A stretch of 11,409 bases of DNA from assembly GCA_937951955.1 (NCBI GenBank), contig CALGAD010000134.1, forward strand, positions 1 through 11,409, read 5' to 3'. The stretch is from an uncultured Bacillaceae bacterium. GTDB taxonomy: Bacteria > Bacillota > Bacilli > Bacillales > Caldibacillaceae. Position numbers and translations under genes: made by a program. Every line of letters starts with the position of its first letter. Position 1 is the stretch's first letter. The notes below the pieces were generated by a model. That model ran no database searches. It was not told the origin of the DNA and saw only the letters and a program-made list of their open reading frames with translations. Shown piece after piece: positions 1 through 6,336 of the stretch.

Positions 1-185
1 CTTTATTCTCTTTCTGATTAAACCAAAAATCCCCGTAAACCCGTGTGAATGCAAAATAACAATTTTACAAACTTTGCTGTTTCAAAAAGGAAATGATATA
101 AAACCCTTCTACAAGCTATTCCCATTTTTTTTGGCGTAATCTTCCCTCGCGATACTTTATCCCGATGTAAATCGATTTAAAAAAA

Positions 186-246
186 GAGCTTTTCAGTCCC
201 AAAGAATGATTTATTTATAGACTTAATTAAGTTATAATAATCGTAA
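186..246 (+). promoter_or_regulatory. Promoter block of the decayed module (copy of the 1679-1734 block)
   Basis: A TATAAT -10 candidate lies at 233-238, with no good -35 at 17 bp. The block starts GAGCTTTTCAGTCCCAA and ends ATAATCGTAA. It matches the block upstream of the intact response regulator (GAGCCTTTACAATCCCAA ... ATAATCGTAA) apart from small indels. Conservation of both ends, in the same order and ahead of the same gene type, marks it as a duplicated promoter region. Absence of a -35 suggests an activator-dependent or weak promoter. Bases 1-185 show nothing else I can support. Confidence 0.5.
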
Positions 247-287
247 TTATTAGAATATTACAATTACAAAAGACAGTTAAAGAAGAG

Positions 288-410
288 ATGGAAAGAAATC
301 GAATTTTAATTGTAGAAGATAACGGGGAATCACTTTTTCGACTTACCCGGCCACAAAATGTTTGTTACAGCTACAAAATTATACGATCGTCTAGAGATTA
401 CCGGGTCTGA
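288..410 (+). pseudogene. Response regulator remnant (internal deletion, frameshift)
   Basis: An ATG at 288 sits just behind a purine-rich AAAGAAGAG. It opens a 40-codon frame whose first residues, MERNRILIVEDNGES, match the start of the intact regulator at 1764 (MLRGKRILIIEDDPEI), including the acidic ED pair. Similarity then breaks off. It resumes at 362-390 as nucleotides (TTGTTACAGCTACAAAATTA) matching the intact gene at codons about 41-49, but in another frame. About 30 codons are therefore missing in between, and everything after codon 50 is gone: the phospho-acceptor Asp and the whole DNA-binding domain. The intact gene is 226 codons. No working regulator can be made. A 40-residue peptide could be translated, but I see no reason to think it functions. 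Confidence 0.8.
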
Positions 411-469
411 TTCCCTGGAAACGATCTGCCAGAAAAATCATCAATCCATTGAAGAAAGGATGTAAGAAA

Positions 470-1381
470 GTGGAAAACTGGTGGATAATTTTCTTTTCAA
501 CTTTACTATTAACCATTTCTTTCAGGAGACAAATCTTATACAAATGGAATTTAAAAGGGATATCTCGAATATTGGAAAAAATGATTCAGAATGCTCGAAC
601 GATTTCATTCACCCACACCAATACGCAAAATAAAATCCCCGTAGAAATTGTCTCAAAAATCTACCAGCTCATTCCATTTTACAAAAATGAACAGCAAAAT
701 TTGTTTCAAAGGGAAAATCATCTAAAGCAGGATATGATTAATATTCCCAATAATTTACTTACATCTTTAACGTCCATTAAGATCCTTTTTGAATTGATTA
801 CAGACCCGACTATACCCGAGGCGGAAAAGAAAGAATACATATCCATCTTTCAAAAGAAAAAGGAAAATCTCATGATAATGACCAATGAATTTCATGAGTT
901 ATCCAAAAATGAAACCACAGACAAACCTCTCGTTATGGAACAACAATTTCTGGATAAAATTGTTGCGGAAGCGATGTTCTTTTTCCATGATGAATTTGTC
1001 AAAAAACAGATTCACGTCCAGATTGATGATGTTTCTGTGCCACCTATTTTTGCTGACAGGAATGCAACGAACCGTATTATCCACAATATCATTGAAAATG
1101 CACTACATTATGCAAAAAGTTATTTTTCCATTCATTTCCTGGAGAAGGAAGATTATGTGCATTTTAAGGCAATCCATGATTTTGACCAGACGAATTTTAA
1201 GGACATGGAGATTATTTTTAATCGAATTTATCGCTTCAACGTCAGCCGGACTGATCCCCAGTTGGGACAGGGCTTGCATATTGTGAAGAAGCTTATCCAT
1301 GAACAAGGTGGAAAAGTAATCGCCGATATTCAAACCAATCAATTTTTATTCGAGGTCGCTTTTAAAAAATGGGAGAAATGA
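470..1381 (+). CDS. Degenerate sensor histidine kinase (probable pseudokinase, H-box destroyed)
   Basis: This 303-residue protein has one N-terminal membrane helix (about residues 3-18), a dimerisation/H-box region (about 80-145) and a HATPase-like domain (about 190-300) with an N-box (NIIENALHYAKS) and G-box (QLGQGLHIV). I choose GTG 470 because it aligns with the GTG start at 4221 and has GAAAGGA at 454-460 nine bases upstream; an in-frame TTG at 449 lacks an RBS. It aligns without one indel to the kinase at 4221-5138 (154 of 303 identical by hand count). Where that protein reads NISHDLRTPLTSIK, this one reads NIPNNLLTSLTSIK, so the phospho-acceptor His is Asn94. Autophosphorylation should be impossible, yet ATP-site and dimer regions persist. 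It has lost its regulator and transporter partners. It could be a decaying gene, or a kept partner or inhibitor of the intact kinase. Confidence 0.75.
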   Translation: MENWWIIFFSTLLLTISFRRQILYKWNLKGISRILEKMIQNARTISFTHTNTQNKIPVEIVSKIYQLIPFYKNEQQNLFQRENHLKQDMINIPNNLLTSLTSIKILFELITDPTIPEAEKKEYISIFQKKKENLMIMTNEFHELSKNETTDKPLVMEQQFLDKIVAEAMFFFHDEFVKKQIHVQIDDVSVPPIFADRNATNRIIHNIIENALHYAKSYFSIHFLEKEDYVHFKAIHDFDQTNFKDMEIIFNRIYRFNVSRTDPQLGQGLHIVKKLIHEQGGKVIADIQTNQFLFEVAFKKWEK

Positions 1382-1411
1382 AGAGATTCGTAAATAAGCC
1401 ATGAATTATTT

Positions 1412-1447
1412 ATGTGAAGCCAAGTCTTCATGGCTTCACATTTTTTT
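1412..1447 (+). terminator. Rho-independent terminator after the degenerate kinase
   Basis: The sequence has a perfect 11-bp stem, ATGTGAAGCCA (1412-1422) with TGGCTTCACAT (1431-1441), an 8-base loop, and a run of seven T (1441-1447). It lies 30 bases after the kinase stop. It separates the decayed unit from the intact module. Bases 1448-1678 hold no gene that I can support; the only structure noticed is AAGCAATT (1510-1517) with AATTGCTT (1555-1562), too far apart to call. Confidence 0.93.
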
Positions 1448-1678
1448 ATTGCTGATACATCTAACATCATGGGCCAGTGGAGCTCATCTTTCATTTCCGG
1501 AATCGTTTTAAGCAATTTTCCTTAAGTTTTGGATCAACCACTCCTATAATTACGAATTGCTTTATAATTAAACTATTTTCGCTTTCTTAGCCAGTAATGC
1601 AAAATTAGACTTTCCTTTTGTTTTTTAGCAAAATCTCCCCATCCATCCCTCACCTTCTTCGGAAAATGATTAAAGAAT

Positions 1679-1734
1679 GAGCCTTTACAATCCCAAGACG
1701 TATTTATCTAATATCACATATAATATAATCGTAA
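1679..1734 (+). promoter_or_regulatory. Promoter block of the intact four-gene module
   Basis: Two overlapping TATAAT hexamers occur at 1719-1724 and 1724-1729. A TTTACA at 1684-1689 is too far upstream (29-34 bp) to be a normal -35. The block is shared with 186-246, which argues that it is functional. Transcription would start around 1731-1737. The regulator ATG at 1764 follows AGAAGG at 1750-1755 with 8-base spacing. Confidence 0.5.
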
Positions 1735-1763
1735 GAAATTGATTTTAAAAGAAGGCTGATAAA

Positions 1764-2444
1764 ATGCTGAGAGGAAAACGAATTTTAATCATTGAAGATG
1801 ATCCGGAAATCAGTAAATTGCTCAGTGTCATTTTGACGAAATTAGGAATGCATCCTGTTGCGGCTTATTCAGGTACAGAAGGTTTGCTACAGCTACAAAA
1901 TAATACGTTCGATTTAATTTTACTAGACTTGATGCTCCCAGGAAAAAGTGGCGAAGAATTAATCAAAGAAATCAGGGAAACGAGTATGATCCCTATCATC
2001 GTCATTTCAGCCAAGGTAGATATTGAAGATAAAGTCAAAGTGCTAAAAATGGGAGCCGATGACTATATCACGAAACCTTTCAATAAGGATGAGCTCGCCG
2101 CAAGAATTGAAGTACAGCTTCGCAAAGCAAGTGTTTTTCCAACAAATACAAAAGTACTCATCTGGCGCGGACTGAAAATCCATACAGAAAAAAGATTGGT
2201 AACATTAAATAACCAGGAGCTCCAGCTGACGAATGCTGAATTTGATATCCTCTCCTTACTGGTCCAGCACCCGGAACGGGTATTTTCAAAAAGAGAGATT
2301 TATGAACAAATTTGGAAAGGGACTTACCTCGGGGATGACAATACGATCAGCGTCCATGTTTCTAATATCCGCAAGAAGATGGCAGAAATTACCGCAGAAG
2401 AATACATTCGCACCGTTTGGGGAGTTGGCTTCATGCTTGTTTGA
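1764..2444 (+). CDS. OmpR-family response regulator, transporter-linked
   Basis: This is a 226-residue DNA-binding regulator. The receiver domain (about 5-118) has the acidic pocket E11-D12-D13, phospho-acceptor D55 (in LLDLMLPGKSG), switch S82 and K104 (in DYITKPF). The winged-helix domain (about 128-226) shows TNAEFDIL, the recognition region DDNTISVHVSNIRKKM, and the terminal RTVWGVGFML. All key residues are present and the length is normal for OmpR-type regulators. It is first in the order regulator, ATPase, permease, kinase. The likely phospho-donor is the kinase at 4221-5138. The likely target is the repeat-bearing promoter immediately after its stop codon (2446-2503). Those pairings are inferred from position. 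It is the intact paralogue of the remnant at 288-410. Confidence 0.93.
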   Translation: MLRGKRILIIEDDPEISKLLSVILTKLGMHPVAAYSGTEGLLQLQNNTFDLILLDLMLPGKSGEELIKEIRETSMIPIIVISAKVDIEDKVKVLKMGADDYITKPFNKDELAARIEVQLRKASVFPTNTKVLIWRGLKIHTEKRLVTLNNQELQLTNAEFDILSLLVQHPERVFSKREIYEQIWKGTYLGDDNTISVHVSNIRKKMAEITAEEYIRTVWGVGFMLV

Positions 2445-2445
2445 A

Positions 2446-2503
2446 TTCTTTATGATTTCTTTATGGTTTCCTTAAAGGTTTTTAAAAGCAATATAGCTAT
2501 ACT
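2446..2503 (+). promoter_or_regulatory. Transporter promoter with four 11-bp phased direct repeats
   Basis: Beginning two bases after the regulator stop codon, four consecutive 11-mers start at 2446, 2457, 2468 and 2479: TTCTTTATGAT, TTCTTTATGGT, TTCCTTAAAGG, TTTTTAAAAGC. The first two differ at one base; the later ones match their predecessor at 7 of 11. A TATACT -10 follows at 2498-2503, with no -35 at the expected distance (the repeats occupy it). Direct repeats at one helical turn, abutting a -10 that lacks a -35, are the usual layout for activation by OmpR/PhoB-type regulators. The regulator at 1764-2444 is the obvious candidate. The run is AT-rich, so the outer two repeats are less certain. 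Confidence 0.55.
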
Positions 2504-2539
2504 AAACGTAACAAGGAACAACGGAAAGGAGAAAAACCA

Positions 2540-3457
2540 TTGGGTACGATTATAGAAACGTATCAATTACGGAAAGTATTTAAACAAGCAGAAGTCATTA
2601 AGTCCGTGAATTTCTCCTTAAAAAAAGGAGAGATTTGTGCCCTCATTGGAAAAAACGGTGCTGGAAAATCAACGTTTTTTAAATTGTTGTCAGGACAGCT
2701 CATCCCGACATCCGGCGACATTCAGTTGTTTGGAAAGTCCGGAAAAGAAATGGAACAGGCGAAAAAAAGAATCGGTTTTATGATTGAAGAACCGGCGTTT
2801 TTCCCCAATTTCACTGCCTATCAAAACTTGGAATATTTCCGTATTCAACGTGGGGTCGTTGATAAGAAACGAATTCACAAAGTACTGGAGATTGTTGGTC
2901 TAGCCCATGAAAGGAAAAAAAAGTTTAAAGACTTTTCAATGGGAATGAAACAACGCTTAGGAATTGCCCTTTGTCTTTTAAGCAGCCCGGATTGTTTAGT
3001 ACTCGATGAGCCAATTAATGGTTTAGACCCGGAAGGAATCAGAGAGATTCGCCAATTATTAAAAAGATTGAACCAAGAAAATCAAATTACAATTTTAATC
3101 TCCAGCCATATTTTAGCTGAGCTGCAATTGTTAGCGACCCGGTTTGTCTTTATCAAAAACGGAAAAATTGTCGAAGATTTAAGTAGAACAGCCTTAGATG
3201 AAAAGAGCAAAAAACAAATTCGTTTGGTCGTGAATCATCCAGCCAAAGCGGCCCAATTGTTAGAACGGGCCTATCCAGATATTCAATTCCAAATCTTACC
3301 TGACCAGGTGATCACCATCCAAAATCATATTGAGGTTGCTGGAGAGATTAATCGTCTCCTAGTTGAAAATGGTGTAGATGTTAATGAATTTCGCACGGAG
3401 GTATTGAATCTAGAGGAGTATTTCTTAGGGCAAGTGGAGGGGAATAACAATGATTAA
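2540..3457 (+). CDS. ABC transporter ATP-binding protein, BcrA/LanF type
   Basis: This 305-residue protein starts at TTG 2540, with AAAGGAG (2525-2531) 8 bases upstream. It shows Walker A GKNGAGKST (37-45), a Q-loop region IGFMIEEPAFFPNF (about 77-90) with Glu where Gln is usual, an altered signature FSMGMKQR (about 131-138), Walker B CLVLDEP (about 151-157) with GLDPEG behind it, and an H-loop His in SSHILAEL (about 190). The Glu-containing E-loop and the S-M-G-M-K-Q-R signature are typical of the BcrA/LanF branch that exports bacitracin or lantibiotics from the membrane. The roughly 90-residue C-terminal extension after the ATPase core fits that branch. It overlaps the permease gene by 8 bases, so the two are translationally coupled. 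The substrate cannot be read from sequence. Confidence 0.92.
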   Translation: MGTIIETYQLRKVFKQAEVIKSVNFSLKKGEICALIGKNGAGKSTFFKLLSGQLIPTSGDIQLFGKSGKEMEQAKKRIGFMIEEPAFFPNFTAYQNLEYFRIQRGVVDKKRIHKVLEIVGLAHERKKKFKDFSMGMKQRLGIALCLLSSPDCLVLDEPINGLDPEGIREIRQLLKRLNQENQITILISSHILAELQLLATRFVFIKNGKIVEDLSRTALDEKSKKQIRLVVNHPAKAAQLLERAYPDIQFQILPDQVITIQNHIEVAGEINRLLVENGVDVNEFRTEVLNLEEYFLGQVEGNNND

Positions 3458-4199
3458 TTATTTAAAAAGCGAACATTATCGTTTACTGAGGAAAAAGAGT
3501 CTATATATTACAAGCGGAATCGGATTTTTATTAATAGTCGCAGCAGCGGCTGTCTTACACTATTTTCCACGAATCGATCCGACTTTCCCTTATGCAACGA
3601 GTACATTTTTTTACTCCAATGTCGTAGCTGGCTGGGTACTCATCATGTTGTTCGCATTAATTTTTAATCTAGCACTCACTGGCAAAGATCTATCCGTCAT
3701 TAAACAATCCGTTTCCTTTGGAATTTCTAGAAACACGATTTATTGGACAAAGTTAATCCTGACCCTTAGTTATTTTCTGCTGATCTGTTTAGTCGGTTTA
3801 CTCCTAGCGATTTCTTTAGGAGAAAATCTTTTAAATACGGTTGAGCATTCCGTGAGAAACTTCTTAATTGCCTGTTTCAATATGTTGCCCATTGTGCTCA
3901 GTGGTTTTTTTATGATCCATTCTCTGAGAATGTTAAATGCTGGAGAAAGTATTATCATATTTCTAATGTTTTTTATCTTCTACCTTTCAGGGAATATATT
4001 GAGGGCTCTATTCCGCTTTATTCCCGGTTTAGATGAGCTATACAAATATGCACCAAATATGCTATTAAATGACAATCTAGTAAAATTTTTAAATCATGAG
4101 TCTGCCTTTGATTATCGTTTTTGGATCACTGGCTTTGTGATTTCAGCGCTATCACTATTAATCGGCGTGAAAAAGTTTGCCAAAAAACCGATTGATTAA
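3450..4199 (+). CDS. ABC-2 type permease, partner of the BcrA/LanF-type ATPase
   Basis: This 249-residue membrane protein has about six hydrophobic helices (near 18-36, 54-74, 102-122, 135-158, 165-185 and 223-243). The N-terminus INYLKSEHYRLLRKKS, a basic cytoplasmic stretch before helix 1, is characteristic of BcrB/LanE/LanG-like permeases. ATG 3450 lies inside the 3' end of the ATPase gene and has GGAGG at 3436-3440. Only one permease is present, so the transporter is probably an ATPase dimer with a permease dimer, unlike the two-permease LanFEG systems. Expected role: removing a membrane-active peptide or lipid-linked compound from the cytoplasmic membrane. Family placement rests on topology and context rather than a diagnostic motif. 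Confidence 0.85.
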   Translation: MINYLKSEHYRLLRKKSLYITSGIGFLLIVAAAAVLHYFPRIDPTFPYATSTFFYSNVVAGWVLIMLFALIFNLALTGKDLSVIKQSVSFGISRNTIYWTKLILTLSYFLLICLVGLLLAISLGENLLNTVEHSVRNFLIACFNMLPIVLSGFFMIHSLRMLNAGESIIIFLMFFIFYLSGNILRALFRFIPGLDELYKYAPNMLLNDNLVKFLNHESAFDYRFWITGFVISALSLLIGVKKFAKKPID

Positions 4200-4220
4200 T
4201 TGAAGAAGGGATGACTAATT

Positions 4221-5138
4221 GTGGGCAGCTGGTTGATAATCATTGTTCTAATCGTTTTACTATTGATTAGCATCGGGAAGATAATCCTTTTTCATTGGGA
4301 TATCAAAAGAATGACGAGCCAACTGGAAGAAATTATTGAGGATGTTGGAACAAATGAATTAGTTCGTACCAATACTCATAGTAAAATCTTGATGGAATTT
4401 ATTTCGAAAATCAACCAGCTCATTCAAATTTTTAAACAAGAACAACAAAATATGCTAAGAAGAGAAAATCAACTAAAGCAAGAAATCACCAATATTTCCC
4501 ATGATTTACGGACGCCTTTAACATCCATTAAAGGCTTTTCCGAATTGCTAACAGATTCATCTCTTTCTGATGCAGAAAAACAAGAATATTTATCAATCAT
4601 TCAAAGGAAAATTGACAATCTCATGATGATTGCCGATGAATTTTATGAACTATCCCAGGTCGAATCGGCAGACGTACCTCTCGAAATGGAACAACTATTT
4701 TTGGATACGATTGTGGCGGAAACGATGCTCTTGTTTTATGAAGAATTTGAAAAAAGAGAGCTTCACGTACAGATTGATGAAGTCACCGTCCCTCCTATTT
4801 TAGCTGACCGAAAGGCAACGAGTCGCATTGTGACCAATATTGTTCAAAATGCCTTACGCTATGCCAAAAGCTATCTAACCATTCATTTTATTGAAGGAGA
4901 AGAATATATCCATTTACGGGCAGTCAATGATGTTAACCATAGGGAGCGCATAAACATCGATCGCATTTTCGATCGGACCTTTCGCCTGGATGCAAGTCGG
5001 ACAGGCGGACAGCTCGGACTCGGGCTGCATATAGTAAAACAGCTTGTACAACAACAAGGTGGAAAGGTGGACGCTGATCTTCATAACCATGAATTTATGA
5101 TTAACGTCACCTTTAAGAAATGGACGAATCTGAAATAA
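4221..5138 (+). CDS. Sensor histidine kinase, short single-helix type
   Basis: This 305-residue kinase starts at GTG 4221, with AAGAAGGG (4203-4210) upstream and 21 bases after the permease stop. It has one N-terminal helix (about 3-24), no extracellular domain, a charged linker, an H-box ISHDLRTPLTS with phospho-acceptor His94, an N-box NIVQNALRYAKS, an F-box-like IFDRTFRLDASR, and a G-box QLGLGLHIVKQLV. The D-box, normally D-x-G-x-G, reads AVNDVNHRE: the Asp is kept but the glycines are absent. With no sensor domain it probably reads the state of the membrane or of its transporter. The expected partner is the regulator at 1764. I see no terminator after it. The degenerate kinase at 470-1381 is its gap-free paralogue. 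The arrangement resembles B. subtilis ycbLMNO loci; this is a recollection of family organisation, not a search result. Confidence 0.9.
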   Translation: MGSWLIIIVLIVLLLISIGKIILFHWDIKRMTSQLEEIIEDVGTNELVRTNTHSKILMEFISKINQLIQIFKQEQQNMLRRENQLKQEITNISHDLRTPLTSIKGFSELLTDSSLSDAEKQEYLSIIQRKIDNLMMIADEFYELSQVESADVPLEMEQLFLDTIVAETMLLFYEEFEKRELHVQIDEVTVPPILADRKATSRIVTNIVQNALRYAKSYLTIHFIEGEEYIHLRAVNDVNHRERINIDRIFDRTFRLDASRTGGQLGLGLHIVKQLVQQQGGKVDADLHNHEFMINVTFKKWTNLK

Positions 5139-5198
5139 ATAAATGACAAAACCAAGTCGACCGAATGAAAGACCTGGCATAAAACGAGCAAACTAATA

Positions 5199-5462
5199 TT
5201 GACCGATGGATTCCGAAATAATTATAACAACTCATTGGTTAATACGCTGTTTGTACTTTTTACTTGTCTTTTTTCCCGCACCAAAATTATAAAACGTAAA
5301 GGAGCCAAATCGAGCACTCCTTATGTTCGTTATCGGATCGATGGCGAAAGAAAAAAAGAATGGCGCACAAATAAAACGCCCATATTAGAAGAGATTTTCA
5401 AAGGCTTGGTAGAGGTCATTGAGAATACGGAATTCAAAATTGAGGTAAAAGATGCCACCTAA
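5199..5462 (+). CDS. Doubtful 87-codon open frame, no recognised family
   Basis: The frame starts at TTG 5199 with no recognisable ribosome binding site, and it has no internal ATG. The first 30 residues are compositionally odd (NNYNNSLVNT, then a hydrophobic patch LFVLFTCLF). The rest reads like ordinary soluble protein, with RTKIIKRKGAKSSTPYVRYRIDGERKKEW followed in outline by an acidic amphipathic helix and KIEVKDAT. The basic YVRYRIDGERKK segment loosely recalls the start of tyrosine-recombinase arm-binding domains, but that is too weak to name. It may be the tail of a decayed gene or chance. ACCAAT/ATTGGT (5466-5483) forms a small hairpin right after the stop, without a T run. Confidence 0.25.
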   Translation: MTDGFRNNYNNSLVNTLFVLFTCLFSRTKIIKRKGAKSSTPYVRYRIDGERKKEWRTNKTPILEEIFKGLVEVIENTEFKIEVKDAT

Positions 5463-5701
5463 CAAACCAATTAAAAGATTGGTAAACAAATCGAGAGGAT
5501 ATAAGTTTTTGATTTTTGTTAAATTGATAAATAGCAAAGGCCTTAAATAATTAAATAGTAACCGATAATCAAATAAATAGTAATTCAAGAAAAATTTCTA
5601 TATGAATATCTATCAACAAAGAATGGTATAAACGATTACTTTCCCCTCATCTAATTCACAAACCTTTAGCGAATTCGCTTGCGAAATTCATAAGACACTG
5701 A
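5463..5701. other. Intergenic stretch, no gene seen
   Basis: This stretch is very AT-rich. Short AAATAG-type motifs recur between about 5525 and 5585. A perfect 12-bp palindrome, AGCGAATTCGCT (5668-5679), overlaps a second inverted repeat (GAATTCGC with GCGAAATTC, 5671-5689). Neither is followed by a T run in either direction, so I do not call a terminator for the minus-strand gene that ends at 5702. Bases 5139-5198, before the doubtful frame, also show no terminator or promoter I can support. Confidence 0.4.
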
Positions 5702-5902
5702 TTATGAGAAAAAGAAATAGAAAAGCGGACCGACAACAAAAAAGATGACCACGGTCTGTAAAAATGAAATGAGAATATCCTTTACCCAGGTATTTTCCCT
5801 CGTATATCTTGTGTGGTAACGGTGAATGACTCGAAGAAAAAACAAAAATATCGACCACATCGCTATAAACCCTAATATGGCCATTGTTAAATCAAGATTC
5901 AT
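5702..5902 (-). CDS. Small two-helix membrane protein, unknown function
   Basis: This 66-residue protein begins MNLDLTMAILGF and ends PLFYFFFS. It has two hydrophobic helices (about 6-24 and 45-64) separated by a basic, polar loop (RVIHRYHTRYTRENTWVKD). The loop charge suggests it faces the cytoplasm, with both termini outside. The ATG at 5902 has an excellent AAGGGAG (5918-5912) 9 bases upstream; an adjacent TTG one codon earlier is a worse start. A candidate promoter lies at 5982-5954. RBS, promoter spacing and clean topology make it a real gene despite its size. I do not recognise a family. It is transcribed away from the second module, in the gap between two antimicrobial-transport-like modules, so an accessory envelope role is possible but unproven. 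Confidence 0.7.
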   Translation of the reverse strand: MNLDLTMAILGFIAMWSIFLFFLRVIHRYHTRYTRENTWVKDILISFLQTVVIFFVVGPLFYFFFS

Positions 5903-5953
5903 CAATCTTTACTCCCTTCGAAATACATATTAATATTTCAGAATTTTTAATAT

Positions 5954-5982
5954 ATATTAACATCGGTCATTTCATTTGTAAA
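5954..5982 (-). promoter_or_regulatory. Candidate promoter of the small membrane protein gene
   Basis: On the minus strand, TTTACA (5982-5977) and TAATAT (5959-5954) are separated by exactly 17 bases. They lie about 50 bases upstream of the ATG. The -35 matches consensus at 5 of 6 positions and the -10 at 4 of 6. Confidence 0.5.
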
Positions 5983-6307
5983 CAATATTAAGAGAGCGAT
6001 CCTCAACTTGTTTGGCTTAATAAATTCCTGACTCTGTAATCTCGTCTAGCCTTTCATATCATTTAAAAATCCCTCGATGTTACCCCCCTTTTCGCTGAAA
6101 TTCTCCCAGTATGCCATTTAATGTAAACCCATTTTATCCAAATACCAACTTTTAACATATGTACAATTTAAATAATAACCTTCATAATATGCTTAAAGGA
6201 AATATTCTGAAAATCGCAAACCGATGAGGGTAAAGGAAACGCCTGATCGTTTCGGACCTTTTCTAAAATATAAATAAATGTAGGAAGCTTGTTGGTAAGT
6301 TATCATT
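5983..6307. other. Intergenic stretch between divergent genes, one hairpin
   Basis: No coding frame is convincing here. The one clear structure is GAAACG (6236-6241), loop CCTGAT, CGTTTC (6248-6253), flanked by AAAG and CTTT that could lengthen the stem. No T run follows, and the -35 of the downstream promoter lies more than 50 bases further on. This hairpin is therefore upstream of the proposed transcript and would act, if at all, at DNA level. Confidence 0.4.
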
Positions 6308-6336
6308 TTGACGACCGCATGATGGTTCAATAAGAT
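6308..6336 (+). promoter_or_regulatory. Sigma-A-type promoter of the second regulator/kinase pair
   Basis: TTGACG (6308-6313) and TAAGAT (6331-6336) are separated by exactly 17 bases, 34 bases before the regulator ATG. The -35 matches consensus at 5 of 6 positions and the -10 at 4 of 6. No AAAGTCA repeats occur here, so regulator and kinase look constitutively expressed rather than self-activated. Confidence 0.6.

Noticed and set aside
449..469. TTG 449 as start of the degenerate kinase
   Set aside because: No RBS upstream; the RBS itself (454-460) would lie inside the coding sequence. GTG 470 aligns exactly with the paralogue's GTG start.
885..1342. Several open frames inside the degenerate kinase on both strands
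   Set aside because: They are shadows of the kinase frame, which alone shows family motifs and a paralogue.
5139..5185. Weak stem CCAAGTC with GACCTGG after the intact kinase as terminator
   Set aside because: It has a mismatch, a 12-base loop and no T run.
5385..5588. 67-codon minus-strand frame, AT-rich and hydrophobic
   Set aside because: TTG start, no RBS, composition explained by AT-rich DNA, overlaps the other doubtful frame.
6205..6260. Resemblance to a cyclic-di-GMP riboswitch (CGCAAACC, then GGAAACGCC)
   Set aside because: The order and spacing of the conserved GEMM blocks are not met, no matching second stem follows, and the region lies upstream of the likely transcription start.
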